From Xylophilus sp. GOD-11R (GTDB lineage: Bacteria; Pseudomonadota; Gammaproteobacteria; Burkholderiales; Burkholderiaceae_C), in the NCBI RefSeq assembly GCF_033546935.1, contig NZ_CP137854.1, positions 2,914,001 through 2,978,000 of the forward strand: 64,000 nucleotides of DNA, read 5' to 3'. Positions 24,527-33,732 of this stretch are shown one piece after another. The position numbers were made by a program, and so were the translations under genes. Within the stretch, counting starts at the first letter, position 1; each line of letters starts with the position of its first letter. The notes under the pieces were generated by a model, which saw only the letters and a program-made list of their open reading frames with translations, was not told where the DNA came from and did no database searches.

Positions 24527-24919
24527 GAAAAATACCCATTGCTGCAACTATTGTCGGTGACAGGAGGAGAAAACACCTAGCTTTTTCTTTGTAAATACGG
24601 AGAGCTGCGAGCGCAGCACGGACTTACGTACGGCCGGGACTATTCAGAGACGGCATTGCGACGATCCATGGAATCGAGTCGATTCGCCCCCGCGGCTCAG
24701 CCGCCTGCTTCGACGGTGAGGGGCGTGGGATTAGGCCGCAACGGTACTCCAACGGACCATCGAACCCACCGTGCGGCTGCCGCCAACGGAGTAGAGGTTC
24801 AGCCGCATGAATGCGTCGGTCGCCCTGCTGGCAACTTCGAAAACGTCGAACGTAGAACTCGGCATCCGCAGCAGCACCGAAGTATTCCGCTAACCAATAG
24901 GCGCCGGATTGCCGCATGT
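24527..24919. other. Intergenic stretch of mixed composition
   Basis: About 390 bp between the acyltransferase start and the integrase remnant. ORFs here have no family resemblance I can recognise and codon use is erratic. Probably eroded mobile-element DNA plus the acyltransferase promoter. Confidence 0.4.
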
Positions 24920-25385
24920 ATGCTGCGCATCCAAGAGGTGATTGATCACGAGTGCGAGCCTATGTCCAGCCCTGCTGAAGTTAATCGCACTACAGGGAAA
25001 CGTGGATTCAGCATGACCGGACAGCCGCTGCAGTTTGCCTTGCGCCTTGCCGATCTCGTGGAGCAGCGTCCCGCAGACGTTCATCGATGCAGCGAGTTGA
25101 ACATCCGGGAAGGCGCACTTTCGTCCGCTATTGGGAAGACGCCGGCAAAGCCGAGGATTGCTATCGAGGGCGATCTGACCGCGCTGATCTGAAGAGATCT
25201 GTACTTAGAAAACAGCCGGAGAGGGCCAGGCTTCGGCTGCCGGTGAATGAGGACGGTACGCCGCCTGGCATCCATGCCGACCGATCCCGCTTCGATAAGG
25301 CGCATGCCGCAGCAGGGATGCCAAAGGTGGAACTCCAGTTCCGCGAGTTTCGCGCCAAGGCGGCAACCTAGCTGGATGATGCAAG
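24920..25385 (+). pseudogene. Decayed tyrosine recombinase (phage/island integrase)
   Basis: Two plus-strand frames together resemble the catalytic half of a tyrosine recombinase. Frame one (to 25192) holds ALRLADLVEQRPADVHR, then NIREGALSSAIGKTPAK and PRIAIEGDLTALI, where an intact enzyme has the first catalytic Arg in TGQRPADVL. A shift follows, and the second frame (25230-25368) gives DRSRFDKAHAAAG and LQFREFRAKAAT, the box with the HxLR-like motif degraded to REFRA. A stop and loss of the Tyr region follow. Its 3' end faces the 3' end of tRNA-Lys about 170 bp away, the usual geometry for tRNA-targeting integrases. Inactive. Confidence 0.75.
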
Positions 25386-25553
25386 TGGAACGAGGCCGCG
25401 CAGGCTCCACCGAGCTACACCACGGGGACGATGACAGCCGACTCGATCCGGCTCAGGCGGGCAGCAAAGCAAGCACGTCGCTCGAGTTTTACGCAACACA
25501 AATGAAAATTGCGGAACAACGTAGTGAACGCTGTTGCCGCAATCAAGTGTATT

Positions 25554-25629
25554 TGGTGGGACGTGCGGGGGTCGAACCCACGACAAACGGATTAAAAGTC
25601 CGCTGCTCTACCAACTGAGCTAACGTCCC
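25554..25629 (-). tRNA. tRNA-Lys (anticodon UUU)
   Basis: A 76-nt cloverleaf on the minus strand. The acceptor GGGACGT pairs with ACGTCCC, the D-arm is AGCTCAGTTGGTAGAGC, the anticodon loop CTTTTAA gives UUU, the T-arm is GTGGGTTCGACCCCCGC, and CCA is encoded. It lies downstream of tcdA on the same strand, and its 3' end faces the integrase remnant. Confidence 0.97.
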
Positions 25630-25685
25630 GAGCTGCAGCGCTTGAGGCACTGCAGCAAAGCCCACGATTATAGCGGGCAAATTTC

Positions 25686-26495
25686 CTACTGTGCCAGCCT
25701 GTCGATGATGTAACCGGCAGCCACCATGCCGAAAGTGGCGGTCACGCTGACGGCCGAGCCGAAACCGTGGCAGTTGAGACTGCCATCGCCCTCGATGGCA
25801 CAGGACGCGTCGGGCGGCGCCACGGCTTCGCGGCTGAAGACGCAGGTCACGCCGATGGTCTTGCCGTCTCGTGCTGCCGCGTGTTCCTTGCGAAGCCGGT
25901 AGCGGAGTTGAGCCAGCAAGGGATCGTGCGTGGTGAGGGACAGGTCGGCCACTTCCACCTTCTCGGCGCGGCGCTTGCCGCCGGCAGCACCGACCGTGAC
26001 GAACGGCATCTTTCGCTTTTGACGATGGTTCGCCAACGCCCACGCGGCCATGGTCGTCTTGGCTTTCGCGTCGTCGCAGGCATCGACGACCGCGGTGACT
26101 CCGGGCGGCAGCAGGCCGAGCCAGTTCTCCGCGTCGACGAACTCATCGACGGCATCGACACGGCAATCCGGATTGATCTGCGCGATGCGCCGCGCCATCG
26201 CGGACACCTTGGCTTGGCCGACCGTGTCGGTCAACGCATGGATCTGCCGGTTGACGTTGGATTCGGCGACGTGGTCGAGGTCGATCAGCACCAGCCGCCC
26301 GACCCCGCTGCGCGCCAGCGCCTCGGCCGTCCAGGAACCGACGCCGCCAATGCCGACCACCGCCACGCAGGCCTGGCGCACGCGCCGCGCCCCTTCAACA
26401 CCGTAGAGACGCTCCATGCCGCCGAAACGGCGTGCCGCGTCGACGGTGTTGTCGGTCTCGATCGGGTGCGGGGCCGGCGCTTGCACCACGCTCAC
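25686..26495 (-). CDS. tcdA: tRNA threonylcarbamoyladenosine dehydratase
   Basis: A 269-residue ThiF/E1-like enzyme (TcdA/CsdL) that cyclises t6A37 in ANN-decoding tRNAs using ATP. The nucleotide-binding motif VVGIGGVGSWTAEALARSGVG starts near residue 46, followed by LIDLDHVAESNVNRQ, DACDDAKAK and GAAGGKRRAEKVEV. Length is normal. The GTG start at 26495 overlaps the cpoB stop (GTGA), so it ends the tolB-pal-cpoB-tcdA string, 56 bp before tRNA-Lys. Confidence 0.92.
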   Translation of the reverse strand: MSVVQAPAPHPIETDNTVDAARRFGGMERLYGVEGARRVRQACVAVVGIGGVGSWTAEALARSGVGRLVLIDLDHVAESNVNRQIHALTDTVGQAKVSAMARRIAQINPDCRVDAVDEFVDAENWLGLLPPGVTAVVDACDDAKAKTTMAAWALANHRQKRKMPFVTVGAAGGKRRAEKVEVADLSLTTHDPLLAQLRYRLRKEHAAARDGKTIGVTCVFSREAVAPPDASCAIEGDGSLNCHGFGSAVSVTATFGMVAAGYIIDRLAQ

Positions 26496-27274
26496 TTCAG
26501 GCGGGCCAGGCGTTCTCGCGCAGCGGTGGCCGCCTCGGACTGCGGATAGGCCTTCATCAGGTCTTCCAGCGTTTTGCGGGCCGCCTTGGTGTCCTTGAGT
26601 TCGGCCTGGCAGTTGGCGATGGCCAGGGCCGCTTCCGGCGCACGCGGGTGGTTGGGCGCCTGTGTGAGCAGCTGCTTGAAGCTGACGACCGCCTCCTTGT
26701 AGGCTCGGTTCGCGTATTGCGAATTGCCGAGCCAGAAGAGCGAGGACGGCACGTAGCCCGACTTCGGATACTTCTGCACGAAGCCGTTGAAGGCGTTCTG
26801 CGCGCCGTTGAAGTCGCCCTGCCGGAACACGGCCAGTGCGGCTTCGTAGTCCTGCTTTTCAGCGGGCGCCGCATTGAACTGCGCACCGTCGACGGTGACC
26901 TGCGCCGGCTCGAACTGCCGCAGACGATCGTCCACGCCTTGCGCCATGTCCTTCTGCCGCCGCTGCAGATCGCTCACGTCGCGCTGCAGCTGCTCGTTCT
27001 GGCCACGCATGGTGGCCTGATCGGCGCGCAGGGCTTCGATCTGGCTCTGCAGCGTGAGCAGGCTGCGGCGCAACTCGGTGTTCTCGCCGGTCAGGCGGGT
27101 GATCTGCTGGGTGTTGCCGTCGATGCGCTGGCGGATCTCCAGGATCGCCCGGCGGGCCTCGTCGTCGTCGAACAGGCCGGCCTGCGCAGCGGAGCCCGCC
27201 GCCAGCAGCACCAGGGCTGCGGCAGCGCGCGCCACCACGGAGGGCAGCCGGGGCTGCAGGTGACGCATCGGCAT
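26492..27274 (-). CDS. cpoB: Cell division coordinator / Tol-Pal system protein
   Basis: A 260-residue periplasmic protein (CpoB/YbgF) linking Tol-Pal envelope constriction to peptidoglycan synthesis at division. An N-terminal signal peptide ends GSAAQAG near residue 29. A coiled-coil region (about 35-115) contains RRAILEIRQRIDGNTQQI and QRDVSDLQRRQKDM, and a TPR region (about 135-255) contains YEAALAVFRQGDFNGAQNAF and YPKSGYVPSSLFWLGNSQY. ATG 27274 overlaps the last base of the pal stop (TGATG); ATG 27268 is an alternative. It is overlapped downstream by tcdA. Confidence 0.92.
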   Translation of the reverse strand: MPMRHLQPRLPSVVARAAAALVLLAAGSAAQAGLFDDDEARRAILEIRQRIDGNTQQITRLTGENTELRRSLLTLQSQIEALRADQATMRGQNEQLQRDVSDLQRRQKDMAQGVDDRLRQFEPAQVTVDGAQFNAAPAEKQDYEAALAVFRQGDFNGAQNAFNGFVQKYPKSGYVPSSLFWLGNSQYANRAYKEAVVSFKQLLTQAPNHPRAPEAALAIANCQAELKDTKAARKTLEDLMKAYPQSEAATAARERLARLK

Positions 27275-27801
27275 CAACGGTAAGAAAACTCGGCGCGGCG
27301 GTTCTGGGCCCAGCCGGCTTCGTCATGGGTGGTGGAGGCCGGCTTTTCCGAACCGAAGCTCACGGCTTCGACCTGGCTGTCGGACACGCCCAGCAGCGTG
27401 AGCGCACGGCGCACGGCTTCGGAACGCTTCTGGCCGAGTGCCAGGTTGTATTCGTGGCCGCCGCGCTCGTCGGTGTTGCCTTCGATGGAGACCCGACGGT
27501 TCGGGTTGGCCTTGAGGAAGCGCGAGTGCTGCTCGATCATCGACTGGAATTCCGGCTTGACGGTGTAGCTGTCGTAGTCGAAGTACACGATGCGGGCGAC
27601 GCCGACCGGGCCTTGCGCGGTGGCGGTGGCGTTCAGGTCGACGGGCGTCACGCCCGACTGGCCCATGCTCCCGCTGTTGGCGCCGGAGCCCGAACCCGCC
27701 GTGCCACGGTCTTCGACCGGTGCGTTGTCGAGCTTGACCGGCGAGCTGCAGCCGGCGATGAGGGCGGTGGCGGCGAGCGCCAGGGTGATTTGCTTGAACA
27801 T
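27274..27801 (-). CDS. pal: Peptidoglycan-associated lipoprotein
   Basis: A 175-residue outer-membrane lipoprotein. The lipobox LIAGC lies at about residues 14-18. A Gly/Ser-rich linker (GTAGSGSGANSGSMG) follows, then the OmpA-like peptidoglycan-binding domain with YFDYDSYTVKPEF, GNTDERGGHEYNLALGQKR and AQNRRAEFSYR. It anchors the outer membrane to peptidoglycan and is positioned by TolB. It lies 89 bp downstream of tolB and overlaps cpoB by one base. Confidence 0.97.
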   Translation of the reverse strand: MFKQITLALAATALIAGCSSPVKLDNAPVEDRGTAGSGSGANSGSMGQSGVTPVDLNATATAQGPVGVARIVYFDYDSYTVKPEFQSMIEQHSRFLKANPNRRVSIEGNTDERGGHEYNLALGQKRSEAVRRALTLLGVSDSQVEAVSFGSEKPASTTHDEAGWAQNRRAEFSYR

Positions 27802-27890
27802 GAGACCTCCTGAGAACCTAGGTATGGATATGACTGACAGAACGCTGGAAAAAATAGGGAGTCGATACGCGGGCGCCCGGCGCCGGCGTT

Positions 27891-29225
27891 TCAGGGCTGT
27901 TTCTGGAACGGGCCCCAGTCGGGTTCGCGGATGTCACCGCCCTGCCCGGCCAGCCGGGCCTTGATCTTGCCGTCGATGGTGGTAGTCATCAGGGCTTCGC
28001 GGCCTTGCTGGCGGGTGGCATAGATGATGAGTCGACCATTCGGGGCGAAGCTGGGGTTCTCGTCGTTCGAGGTGTCGGTGATGGAGTTGGCCGTGCCGCT
28101 CGAGAGCTCCATTACCTGCAGTTTGAAGGCCCCGCCGATGCGCGAGATGTAGGCCAGGTAACGGCCGTCCGGGCTGATGGCGGGCGAAATATTGTAGGTG
28201 CCGCTGAAGGTCACGCGCTCGGCGTTGCCGCCGCCCACGGGCATGCGGTAGATCTGCGGCGCGCCGCCGCGGTCGCTGACGAAATACAGCGAACGGCCGT
28301 CGGCCGAATAGGTGGGCTCGGTGTCGATGCCGGCGCTCTGCATCAGCCGGCGCGGCTCGCCGCCGGAGGCGTCGATGACGTAGAGCTGCGAGCCGCCGTC
28401 GCGGCTGAGCGTGACGGCGAGCGAACGGCCGTCGGGCGACCAGGCGGGAGCGCTGTTGGAGCCGCGGAAGTTGGCGATCAGGCGGCGCTTGCCGCTGGAG
28501 ATCTCGTGGACATAGACGACCGGCTTGCGCGACTCGAACGACACATAGGCCAGTTGGCCGCCGCTGGGCGACCAGGCCGGCGAGATGATCGGCTCGGGGC
28601 TGGTGAGCGCGGCCTGCGAGTTCTCGCCGTCGGAGTCTGCTACCCACAGGGTGTAGCGGGTGCCGCCCTTGGTGACGTAGGCGATGCGGGTGGAGAACAC
28701 GCCTTTTTCGCCGGTGAGCTTCTCGTAGATGAAGTCGGCGATGCGGTGCGCGGCCAGGCGCAGGTCGATCTGCGGCACGATGAAGCTCTGGCCGCCGAGG
28801 TCTTCGCCGCGTACCACGTCCCACAGGCGGAAACGCACGTCGAAGCGGCCATCGGCCAGGCGGGTCACGCTGCCTTCGGCCAGCGAATCGGCGCCACGCT
28901 GGCGCCACAGGCTGACGTCGGGGCGCGAGTTCTCGTCGAGCTCCACGCCGGCCGCGTCGATCGAGCGGAAACGGCCGCTGCGTTCCAGGTCGGCCTGCAC
29001 GATGGAAGCGATCTTCTGCGGGCTCTGGCCCTCGCCCTTAAAAGGGGCGATGGCGATGGGTGCCTGCGTGAGGCCCACGCCCGACACCTCGACCCGGAAC
29101 TGGGCCAGTGCGGGGAGTGCGGGGGCGAAAGTGAGCGCGGAGACGGCGAGGCCCATCAACGCGCGGCGGGGAACGAAAAACGTTGGGCGGGAAACGGTCT
29201 GCAGCACGGCGATAGGATTCTTCAT
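27891..29225 (-). CDS. tolB: Tol-Pal system periplasmic protein TolB
   Basis: A 444-residue periplasmic protein. The long N-terminal signal region (through PALPALAQFRVEV) has a basic start with ATG at 29225. It is followed by the TolB N-domain (IAPFKGEGQSPQKIASIVQ) and a beta-propeller with repeats such as SPAWSPSGGQLAYVS, APAWSPDGRSLAV and SPAISPDGRYLAYIS. It couples TolA to Pal during cell constriction. tolQRA are not in the window. It is divergent from msbA. Confidence 0.95.
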   Translation of the reverse strand: MKNPIAVLQTVSRPTFFVPRRALMGLAVSALTFAPALPALAQFRVEVSGVGLTQAPIAIAPFKGEGQSPQKIASIVQADLERSGRFRSIDAAGVELDENSRPDVSLWRQRGADSLAEGSVTRLADGRFDVRFRLWDVVRGEDLGGQSFIVPQIDLRLAAHRIADFIYEKLTGEKGVFSTRIAYVTKGGTRYTLWVADSDGENSQAALTSPEPIISPAWSPSGGQLAYVSFESRKPVVYVHEISSGKRRLIANFRGSNSAPAWSPDGRSLAVTLSRDGGSQLYVIDASGGEPRRLMQSAGIDTEPTYSADGRSLYFVSDRGGAPQIYRMPVGGGNAERVTFSGTYNISPAISPDGRYLAYISRIGGAFKLQVMELSSGTANSITDTSNDENPSFAPNGRLIIYATRQQGREALMTTTIDGKIKARLAGQGGDIREPDWGPFQKQP

Positions 29226-29373
29226 AACAGGAGTGTCAGGCCGGCCGCCAGCCTGGAAGCTGGCGGTCCGAACGCGCAGCCGGATGTTACACATCGGCAG
29301 CCCCCGGCTGAAACAAAAGGTGTGGTTCAAAGTGACGTCTTGGTAACAAGACCCAACCTTAGAATCGCCGCAC

Positions 29374-31182
29374 ATGCAGAGTTCCAACGCCAAGGGCCGG
29401 CCGGCCAACGAGTCAGCGGCTGCACCGCCCACCCTCATCGGCCGTCTGCGGCGACTGGCTGTCTATTTCGGCCGCCACAAGTCCGCCTGGGTATTGGCGG
29501 TGGCCGCCACCATTGTCGCGGCGGTGACCGAGCCGCTGATTCCGGCGCTGATGAAGCCATTGCTCGATCGTGGCTTCACGCAGGGACGGCTGTCGCTGTG
29601 GATGGTGCCGGCCGCGGTCATCGGCCTGTTCGCGGTGCGCGGGCTGGCCCAGTTCGCGTCGCAGTACGCTCTGGCGCAGATCGCCAACAAAGGCATGTTG
29701 GCGCTGCGCCGCGACCTGTTCGAGCGTCTGCTCGGCGCGGAGATGGGGCTGTTCTCGCGGCAGTCGGCGAGCGCCCTGTCGAACACCGTGGTGTACGAAG
29801 TGCAGACCGGCGCCACGCTGGTGGTGCAGGCCCTGCTCGGGCTCTCGCGCGACGGCTTCACCATGGTGGCGCTGCTGGTCTACCTGCTGTGGCTCAACTG
29901 GCAGCTGACGCTGGTGGTGGGTGTGGTGATTCCGGGCGTGGCCTGGATCATGAAGACGCTGTCGCGCCGGCTCTACGCGGTCACCAAGATCAGCCAGCAG
30001 GCGACCGACGACTTGGCTTATGTCGTCGAAGAGAACGTGCTCGCCCACCGCATGGTGCGGCTGCACGGGGCGCAACAGGTGCAGAAAGGCCGCTTCGACG
30101 AGTTGAGCGCGCGGCTGCGCGGGCTGGCGATCAAGTCGACGATCGCCTCGGCCGCCATGACCCCGCTGACGCAGCTGCTCGCCGCCGCTGCCCTGTCGGC
30201 GGTGATCGTCATCGCGCTCTGGCAGGGCCGCGTCGGCGTCGACCCCAAGGGCGTGACGGTCGGCGGCTTCGTCGCGTTCATCACCGCCATGCTGATGCTG
30301 ATCGCACCGATCCGCCGCCTGGCCGAAATCGCCAACCCGGTGACCCGGGGCGTCGCCGCGCTGGAACGCGGGCTGGCGCTGCTGGGTGATGTGCAGCTGG
30401 AGCCCGGCGGCCGGTGGCAGCCGGCAGGCGCCCAGCCGCCCGGCGAAGCGCTGATCGAATGGCGCGACGTGCGGGTGGACTACCGCGAAGGCACGGCGCC
30501 GGCGATCGACGGGCTGAACCTTGCGGTGCGACAGGGCGAGGTGGTCGCGTTCGTGGGGCCGTCGGGTTCCGGCAAGACCACGCTGGTGAACCTGTTGCCG
30601 CGTTTCGTGCTGCCCAGCGGCGGCAGCGTGCGGGTGCAGGGCCATGACGTGGCGGAGTGGCAGCTGCAGCCGCTGCGCGACCAGTTCGCCATGGTGAGCC
30701 AGGACGTGGTGATGTTCAACGACACCGTAGCCGCCAACATTGCCATGGGCCTGCGCCAGGACCGGGCACGACTGCAGCGCTGCCTGGAAGACGCCAACCT
30801 GGCCGAGCATGTCGCGCTGATGCCGCAGGGCATGGACACGGTGGTGGGCCACAACGCGTCGGAACTCTCGGGTGGCCAGCGCCAGCGTCTGGCGATCGCC
30901 CGCGCGCTCTACAAGGACGCGCCGATCCTGATCCTGGACGAGGCCACCTCGGCGCTCGACACCGCGTCGGAGCGGCTGGTGCAGCAGGCGCTGCAGCGGG
31001 TGATGCGGGGGCGCACCACGCTGGTGGTGGCGCATCGGCTTTCCACCATCGAGCATGCCGACCGGGTGGTGGTGATGCAGCACGGCCGCATCGTCGAGCA
31101 GGGCACGCACGCCCAGCTGCTGCAGGCCGACGGGCTCTATGCCCGGCTGCACACGCCGTCCGCGGGCGCCCAGCCGCTCTGA
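29374..31182 (+). CDS. msbA: Lipid A export ATP-binding/permease protein
   Basis: A 602-residue ABC half-transporter that flips lipid A-core across the inner membrane. Residues about 25-340 hold six transmembrane helices. The C-terminal ATPase has Walker A GPSGSGKTT, the Q-loop region VSQDVVMFNDTV, signature LSGGQRQRLAIARALYK, Walker B ILILDEATSALD and the H-loop in VVAHRLSTIEHADRV. Length is usual. It is divergent from tolB (148 bp) and convergent with rng 22 bp away. Confidence 0.93.
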   Translation: MQSSNAKGRPANESAAAPPTLIGRLRRLAVYFGRHKSAWVLAVAATIVAAVTEPLIPALMKPLLDRGFTQGRLSLWMVPAAVIGLFAVRGLAQFASQYALAQIANKGMLALRRDLFERLLGAEMGLFSRQSASALSNTVVYEVQTGATLVVQALLGLSRDGFTMVALLVYLLWLNWQLTLVVGVVIPGVAWIMKTLSRRLYAVTKISQQATDDLAYVVEENVLAHRMVRLHGAQQVQKGRFDELSARLRGLAIKSTIASAAMTPLTQLLAAAALSAVIVIALWQGRVGVDPKGVTVGGFVAFITAMLMLIAPIRRLAEIANPVTRGVAALERGLALLGDVQLEPGGRWQPAGAQPPGEALIEWRDVRVDYREGTAPAIDGLNLAVRQGEVVAFVGPSGSGKTTLVNLLPRFVLPSGGSVRVQGHDVAEWQLQPLRDQFAMVSQDVVMFNDTVAANIAMGLRQDRARLQRCLEDANLAEHVALMPQGMDTVVGHNASELSGGQRQRLAIARALYKDAPILILDEATSALDTASERLVQQALQRVMRGRTTLVVAHRLSTIEHADRVVVMQHGRIVEQGTHAQLLQADGLYARLHTPSAGAQPL

Positions 31183-31204
31183 GCCGGGCGACCGCGAGGC
31201 CGCG

Positions 31205-32686
31205 CTACATCAGCACGATGTCGTAGTCTTCCGGCCCCATCGCCACCTCGGCCTGCAGCGAGATCGGCTTGCCGATGAAATCCGAGAGCCCGGCCAGATG
31301 CTGGCTCTCTTCGTCCAGGAACAGCTCCACCACCCGAGGCGAGGCCACCACCCGGAACTCGCGCGGATCGAACTGCCGCGCCTCGCGCAGGATCTCGCGC
31401 AGGATGTCGTAGGTGACGGTGCGTGGCGTCTTGACCACGCCGCGCGCCTGGCAGCTGGGGCACGGTTCGCAGAGCATGTGCGCCAGCGATTCGCGGGTGC
31501 GCTTGCGGGTCATCTCGACCAGTCCGAGCGGCGAGAAGCCCCCCGCCGAGGTCTTGACCCGGTCGCGTGCGAGCTGCTTGCGGAACTCGCCCAGCACCAT
31601 GCCACGGTGGTCCTCGCGCACCATGTCGATGAAGTCGACGATGACCATGCCGCCCAGGTTGCGCAGCCGCAATTGCCGCGCGATGGCCTGCGAGGCCTCC
31701 AGGTTGGTCTTGAAGATGGTGTCGTCGAAATTACGCGCGCCGACATAGCCGCCGGTGTTGACGTCTATCGTCGTCAGCGCTTCGGTCTGGTCGATGATGA
31801 GGTAGCCGCCCGACTTGAGGTCGACCCGCCGCCCCAGCGCCCGGGCGATTTCCTCGTCGACCGTGTAGAGGTCGAAGATCGGCCGCTCGCCGGTGTAGTG
31901 CTGCAGCCGCGACGCGGTCGCCGGCATGTATTCGGCGCCGAAGGCTTTGAGCAGTTCGAGTTGCTCGCGCGAATCGATGCGGATGCTCTGGGTTTCCTCG
32001 CTGGCCAGGTCGCGCAGCACGCGCTGCAGCAGATTCAGGTCCTGGTAGAGCAGCGACTTGGGCGGCAGCCGCAGGGCTTCATTGCGGATGCGTCCCCAGG
32101 TCTTGCGCAGGTAGGCGATGTCCTCGGCCAGTTCGGCGTCGCTCGCGTCCTCGCCATTGGTGCGCAGGATGAAGCCGCCGCCACCGCCCTCGGCGCGTTC
32201 ACCGGTCAGGGCCTGCAGGCGCGCGCGCAAGGCGTCGCGCTGCTCGGGCGGAATCTTCTGCGACACGCCGATGTGGTCGTCCTGCGGCAGGTACACCAGC
32301 AGTCGGCCGGCGATGCTGACCTGCGTGGAGAGCCGGGCGCCCTTGGTGCCGATGGCGTCCTTGATCACCTGCACCATCAGCGCCTGGCCTTCGAAGACCT
32401 GCCGCTCGATCGGCACCAGCGGCTGGGCCTGGCGCTGCGGCACTTCGCCCTCGGCATGCGCATGCCACACATCGGCCACATGCAGGAAGGCCGCGCGCTC
32501 CAGGCCGATGTCGATGAAAGCCGACTGCATGCCCGGCAGCACCCGCGACACCTTGCCGAGGTAGATGTTGCCGACCAGCCCGCGCTCCAGCGTGCGCTCC
32601 ACGTGCAGCTCCTGCACCGCCCCATGCTCGATCACCGCGACTCGTGTCTCCTGCGGCGACCAGTTGATCAGGATGTCTTGCTGCAT
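31205..32686 (-). CDS. rng: Ribonuclease G
   Basis: A 493-residue endoribonuclease that processes the 16S rRNA 5' end and turns over mRNAs. An S1-like region (about 38-130, GNIYLGKVSRVLPGMQSAF) precedes the catalytic DNase-I-like domain with the metal aspartates in TTIDVNTGGYVG and GMVIVDFIDM. The Zn-link cysteines lie in CEPCPSCQARG. RNase E's long C-terminal scaffold is absent. ATG 32686 is chosen because MQQDILINWSPQETRVAV is the conserved N-terminus. It lies downstream of maf. Confidence 0.95.
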   Translation of the reverse strand: MQQDILINWSPQETRVAVIEHGAVQELHVERTLERGLVGNIYLGKVSRVLPGMQSAFIDIGLERAAFLHVADVWHAHAEGEVPQRQAQPLVPIERQVFEGQALMVQVIKDAIGTKGARLSTQVSIAGRLLVYLPQDDHIGVSQKIPPEQRDALRARLQALTGERAEGGGGGFILRTNGEDASDAELAEDIAYLRKTWGRIRNEALRLPPKSLLYQDLNLLQRVLRDLASEETQSIRIDSREQLELLKAFGAEYMPATASRLQHYTGERPIFDLYTVDEEIARALGRRVDLKSGGYLIIDQTEALTTIDVNTGGYVGARNFDDTIFKTNLEASQAIARQLRLRNLGGMVIVDFIDMVREDHRGMVLGEFRKQLARDRVKTSAGGFSPLGLVEMTRKRTRESLAHMLCEPCPSCQARGVVKTPRTVTYDILREILREARQFDPREFRVVASPRVVELFLDEESQHLAGLSDFIGKPISLQAEVAMGPEDYDIVLM

Positions 32687-32753
32687 AGGTCTTGTTCTCT
32701 GTGGGCCACGACAAGGTCGCGGCAGCGCACGATGATGCCAGAGCCGCAGGCGC

Positions 32754-33365
32754 TCAGAGCGCGAAACCGGCAGCCCGCAGGAGCCCGGCGGACTCGAACA
32801 GCGGCAGTCCCATGATGCCGGTGTAGCTACCCGAGATCTGTTCGATGAACGCCGCCGCGCTGCCCTGGATGCCATAGGCGCCGGCCTTGCCCATCGGCTC
32901 GCCGCCGTCGACGTAACGGCGGATCTGCGCGGCGGTCATCGGCGCGAAGGTGACCCGCGATTCGCTCAACGCCTGCCAGCGGCGCTTGCCGGATTGCACC
33001 GCCACCGCGGTCAGCACGCGATGGGTGCCGCCGGCCAGTTCGCCCAGCATGCGGGCGGCGTCGCGAGCGTCCACGGGTTTTCCCAGGATGCTCCGGCCAG
33101 CGGCGACGGTGGTGTCGGCGCAGAGGATGGGCGCCGATGGCAGTCCGCGCCGTGCGAGCCGCTGCACCGCCGCGTCGAGCTTGAGCGCCGTTACCCGCTG
33201 CACATAGGTGCGCGGCGCTTCGCCGGGCAGCACCTGCTCCAGCGCCTCGGCGTCTTCTTCATCGGCGCAGGCCGTAAGCACGCGATGGGCGACGCCGAGC
33301 TGGTCGAGCAACTGGCTGCGTCGCGGGCTTTGGGATGCAAGGTACAGGAAGGTGGGTTTCGTCAT
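32754..33365 (-). CDS. maf: Maf-family nucleoside triphosphate pyrophosphatase
   Basis: A 203-residue Maf protein that hydrolyses non-canonical or pyrimidine NTPs to monophosphates and pyrophosphate. Visible are the substrate motif [11 protein letters not shown] at about residues 10-20, [12 protein letters not shown] and [21 protein letters not shown]. It is slightly longer than average because of the acidic segment [20 protein letters not shown]. It lies in the rlmH-maf-rng string; its start lies inside a candidate small upstream ORF. Confidence 0.93.
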   Translation of the reverse strand: MTKPTFLYLASQSPRRSQLLDQLGVAHRVLTACADEEDAEALEQVLPGEAPRTYVQRVTALKLDAAVQRLARRGLPSAPILCADTTVAAGRSILGKPVDARDAARMLGELAGGTHRVLTAVAVQSGKRRWQALSESRVTFAPMTAAQIRRYVDGGEPMGKAGAYGIQGSAAAFIEQISGSYTGIMGLPLFESAGLLRAAGFAL

Positions 33366-33654
33366 GGCGCACGATGCTACCGGCGGCCAGCGCCCGTCGT
33401 GCGCTGGCGGTGACGGCCATCAGCCGATCGCCCCAGGCGCGGGCCAGCACGCGGTCGGTTTCCGGTGCGCGGTCGGCGGCTTCCTGGGCAGCCGCCATGC
33501 TCCGAGACCAGTGCTCCAGTTCCCGTCGCACCCGCTCGCGCACTGCCGGTTCGGCCTCTAGATGGCGGGCGCCATCGATGAAGGCGGCGAATGATTGGCG
33601 AAGGGCGAACAAGGCGCGCCCGGCGGGCGTCGACGGGGTGTGGGGCGGATGCAT
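33259..33654 (-). CDS. Hypothetical protein overlapping the maf start
   Basis: A 131-codon reading frame filling the gap between rlmH and maf and overlapping the first 107 bp of maf. Its first 100 codons show the strong G/C third-position bias of real local genes and a helical, Ala/Arg-rich composition ([35 protein letters not shown]). The final part, inside maf, loses this. I do not recognise the family. The overlap may be accidental. Confidence 0.4.
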   Translation of the reverse strand: MHPPHTPSTPAGRALFALRQSFAAFIDGARHLEAEPAVRERVRRELEHWSRSMAAAQEAADRAPETDRVLARAWGDRLMAVTASARRALAAGSIVRHDETHLPVPCIPKPATQPVARPARRRPSRAYGLRR

Positions 33655-33732
33655 TCGCTCGATGCTCCGCAGACTCCGGCCGGCGCTGGCCGCCCGCCCG
33701 AAAGCCTGGCGCGGCGCCCGAAGCGCCCTCGC

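Noticed and set aside
24656..25192. Intact 178-residue gene
   Set aside because: Only its C-terminal third resembles integrase, it is cut by a frameshift, and the N-terminal part has no coding bias.
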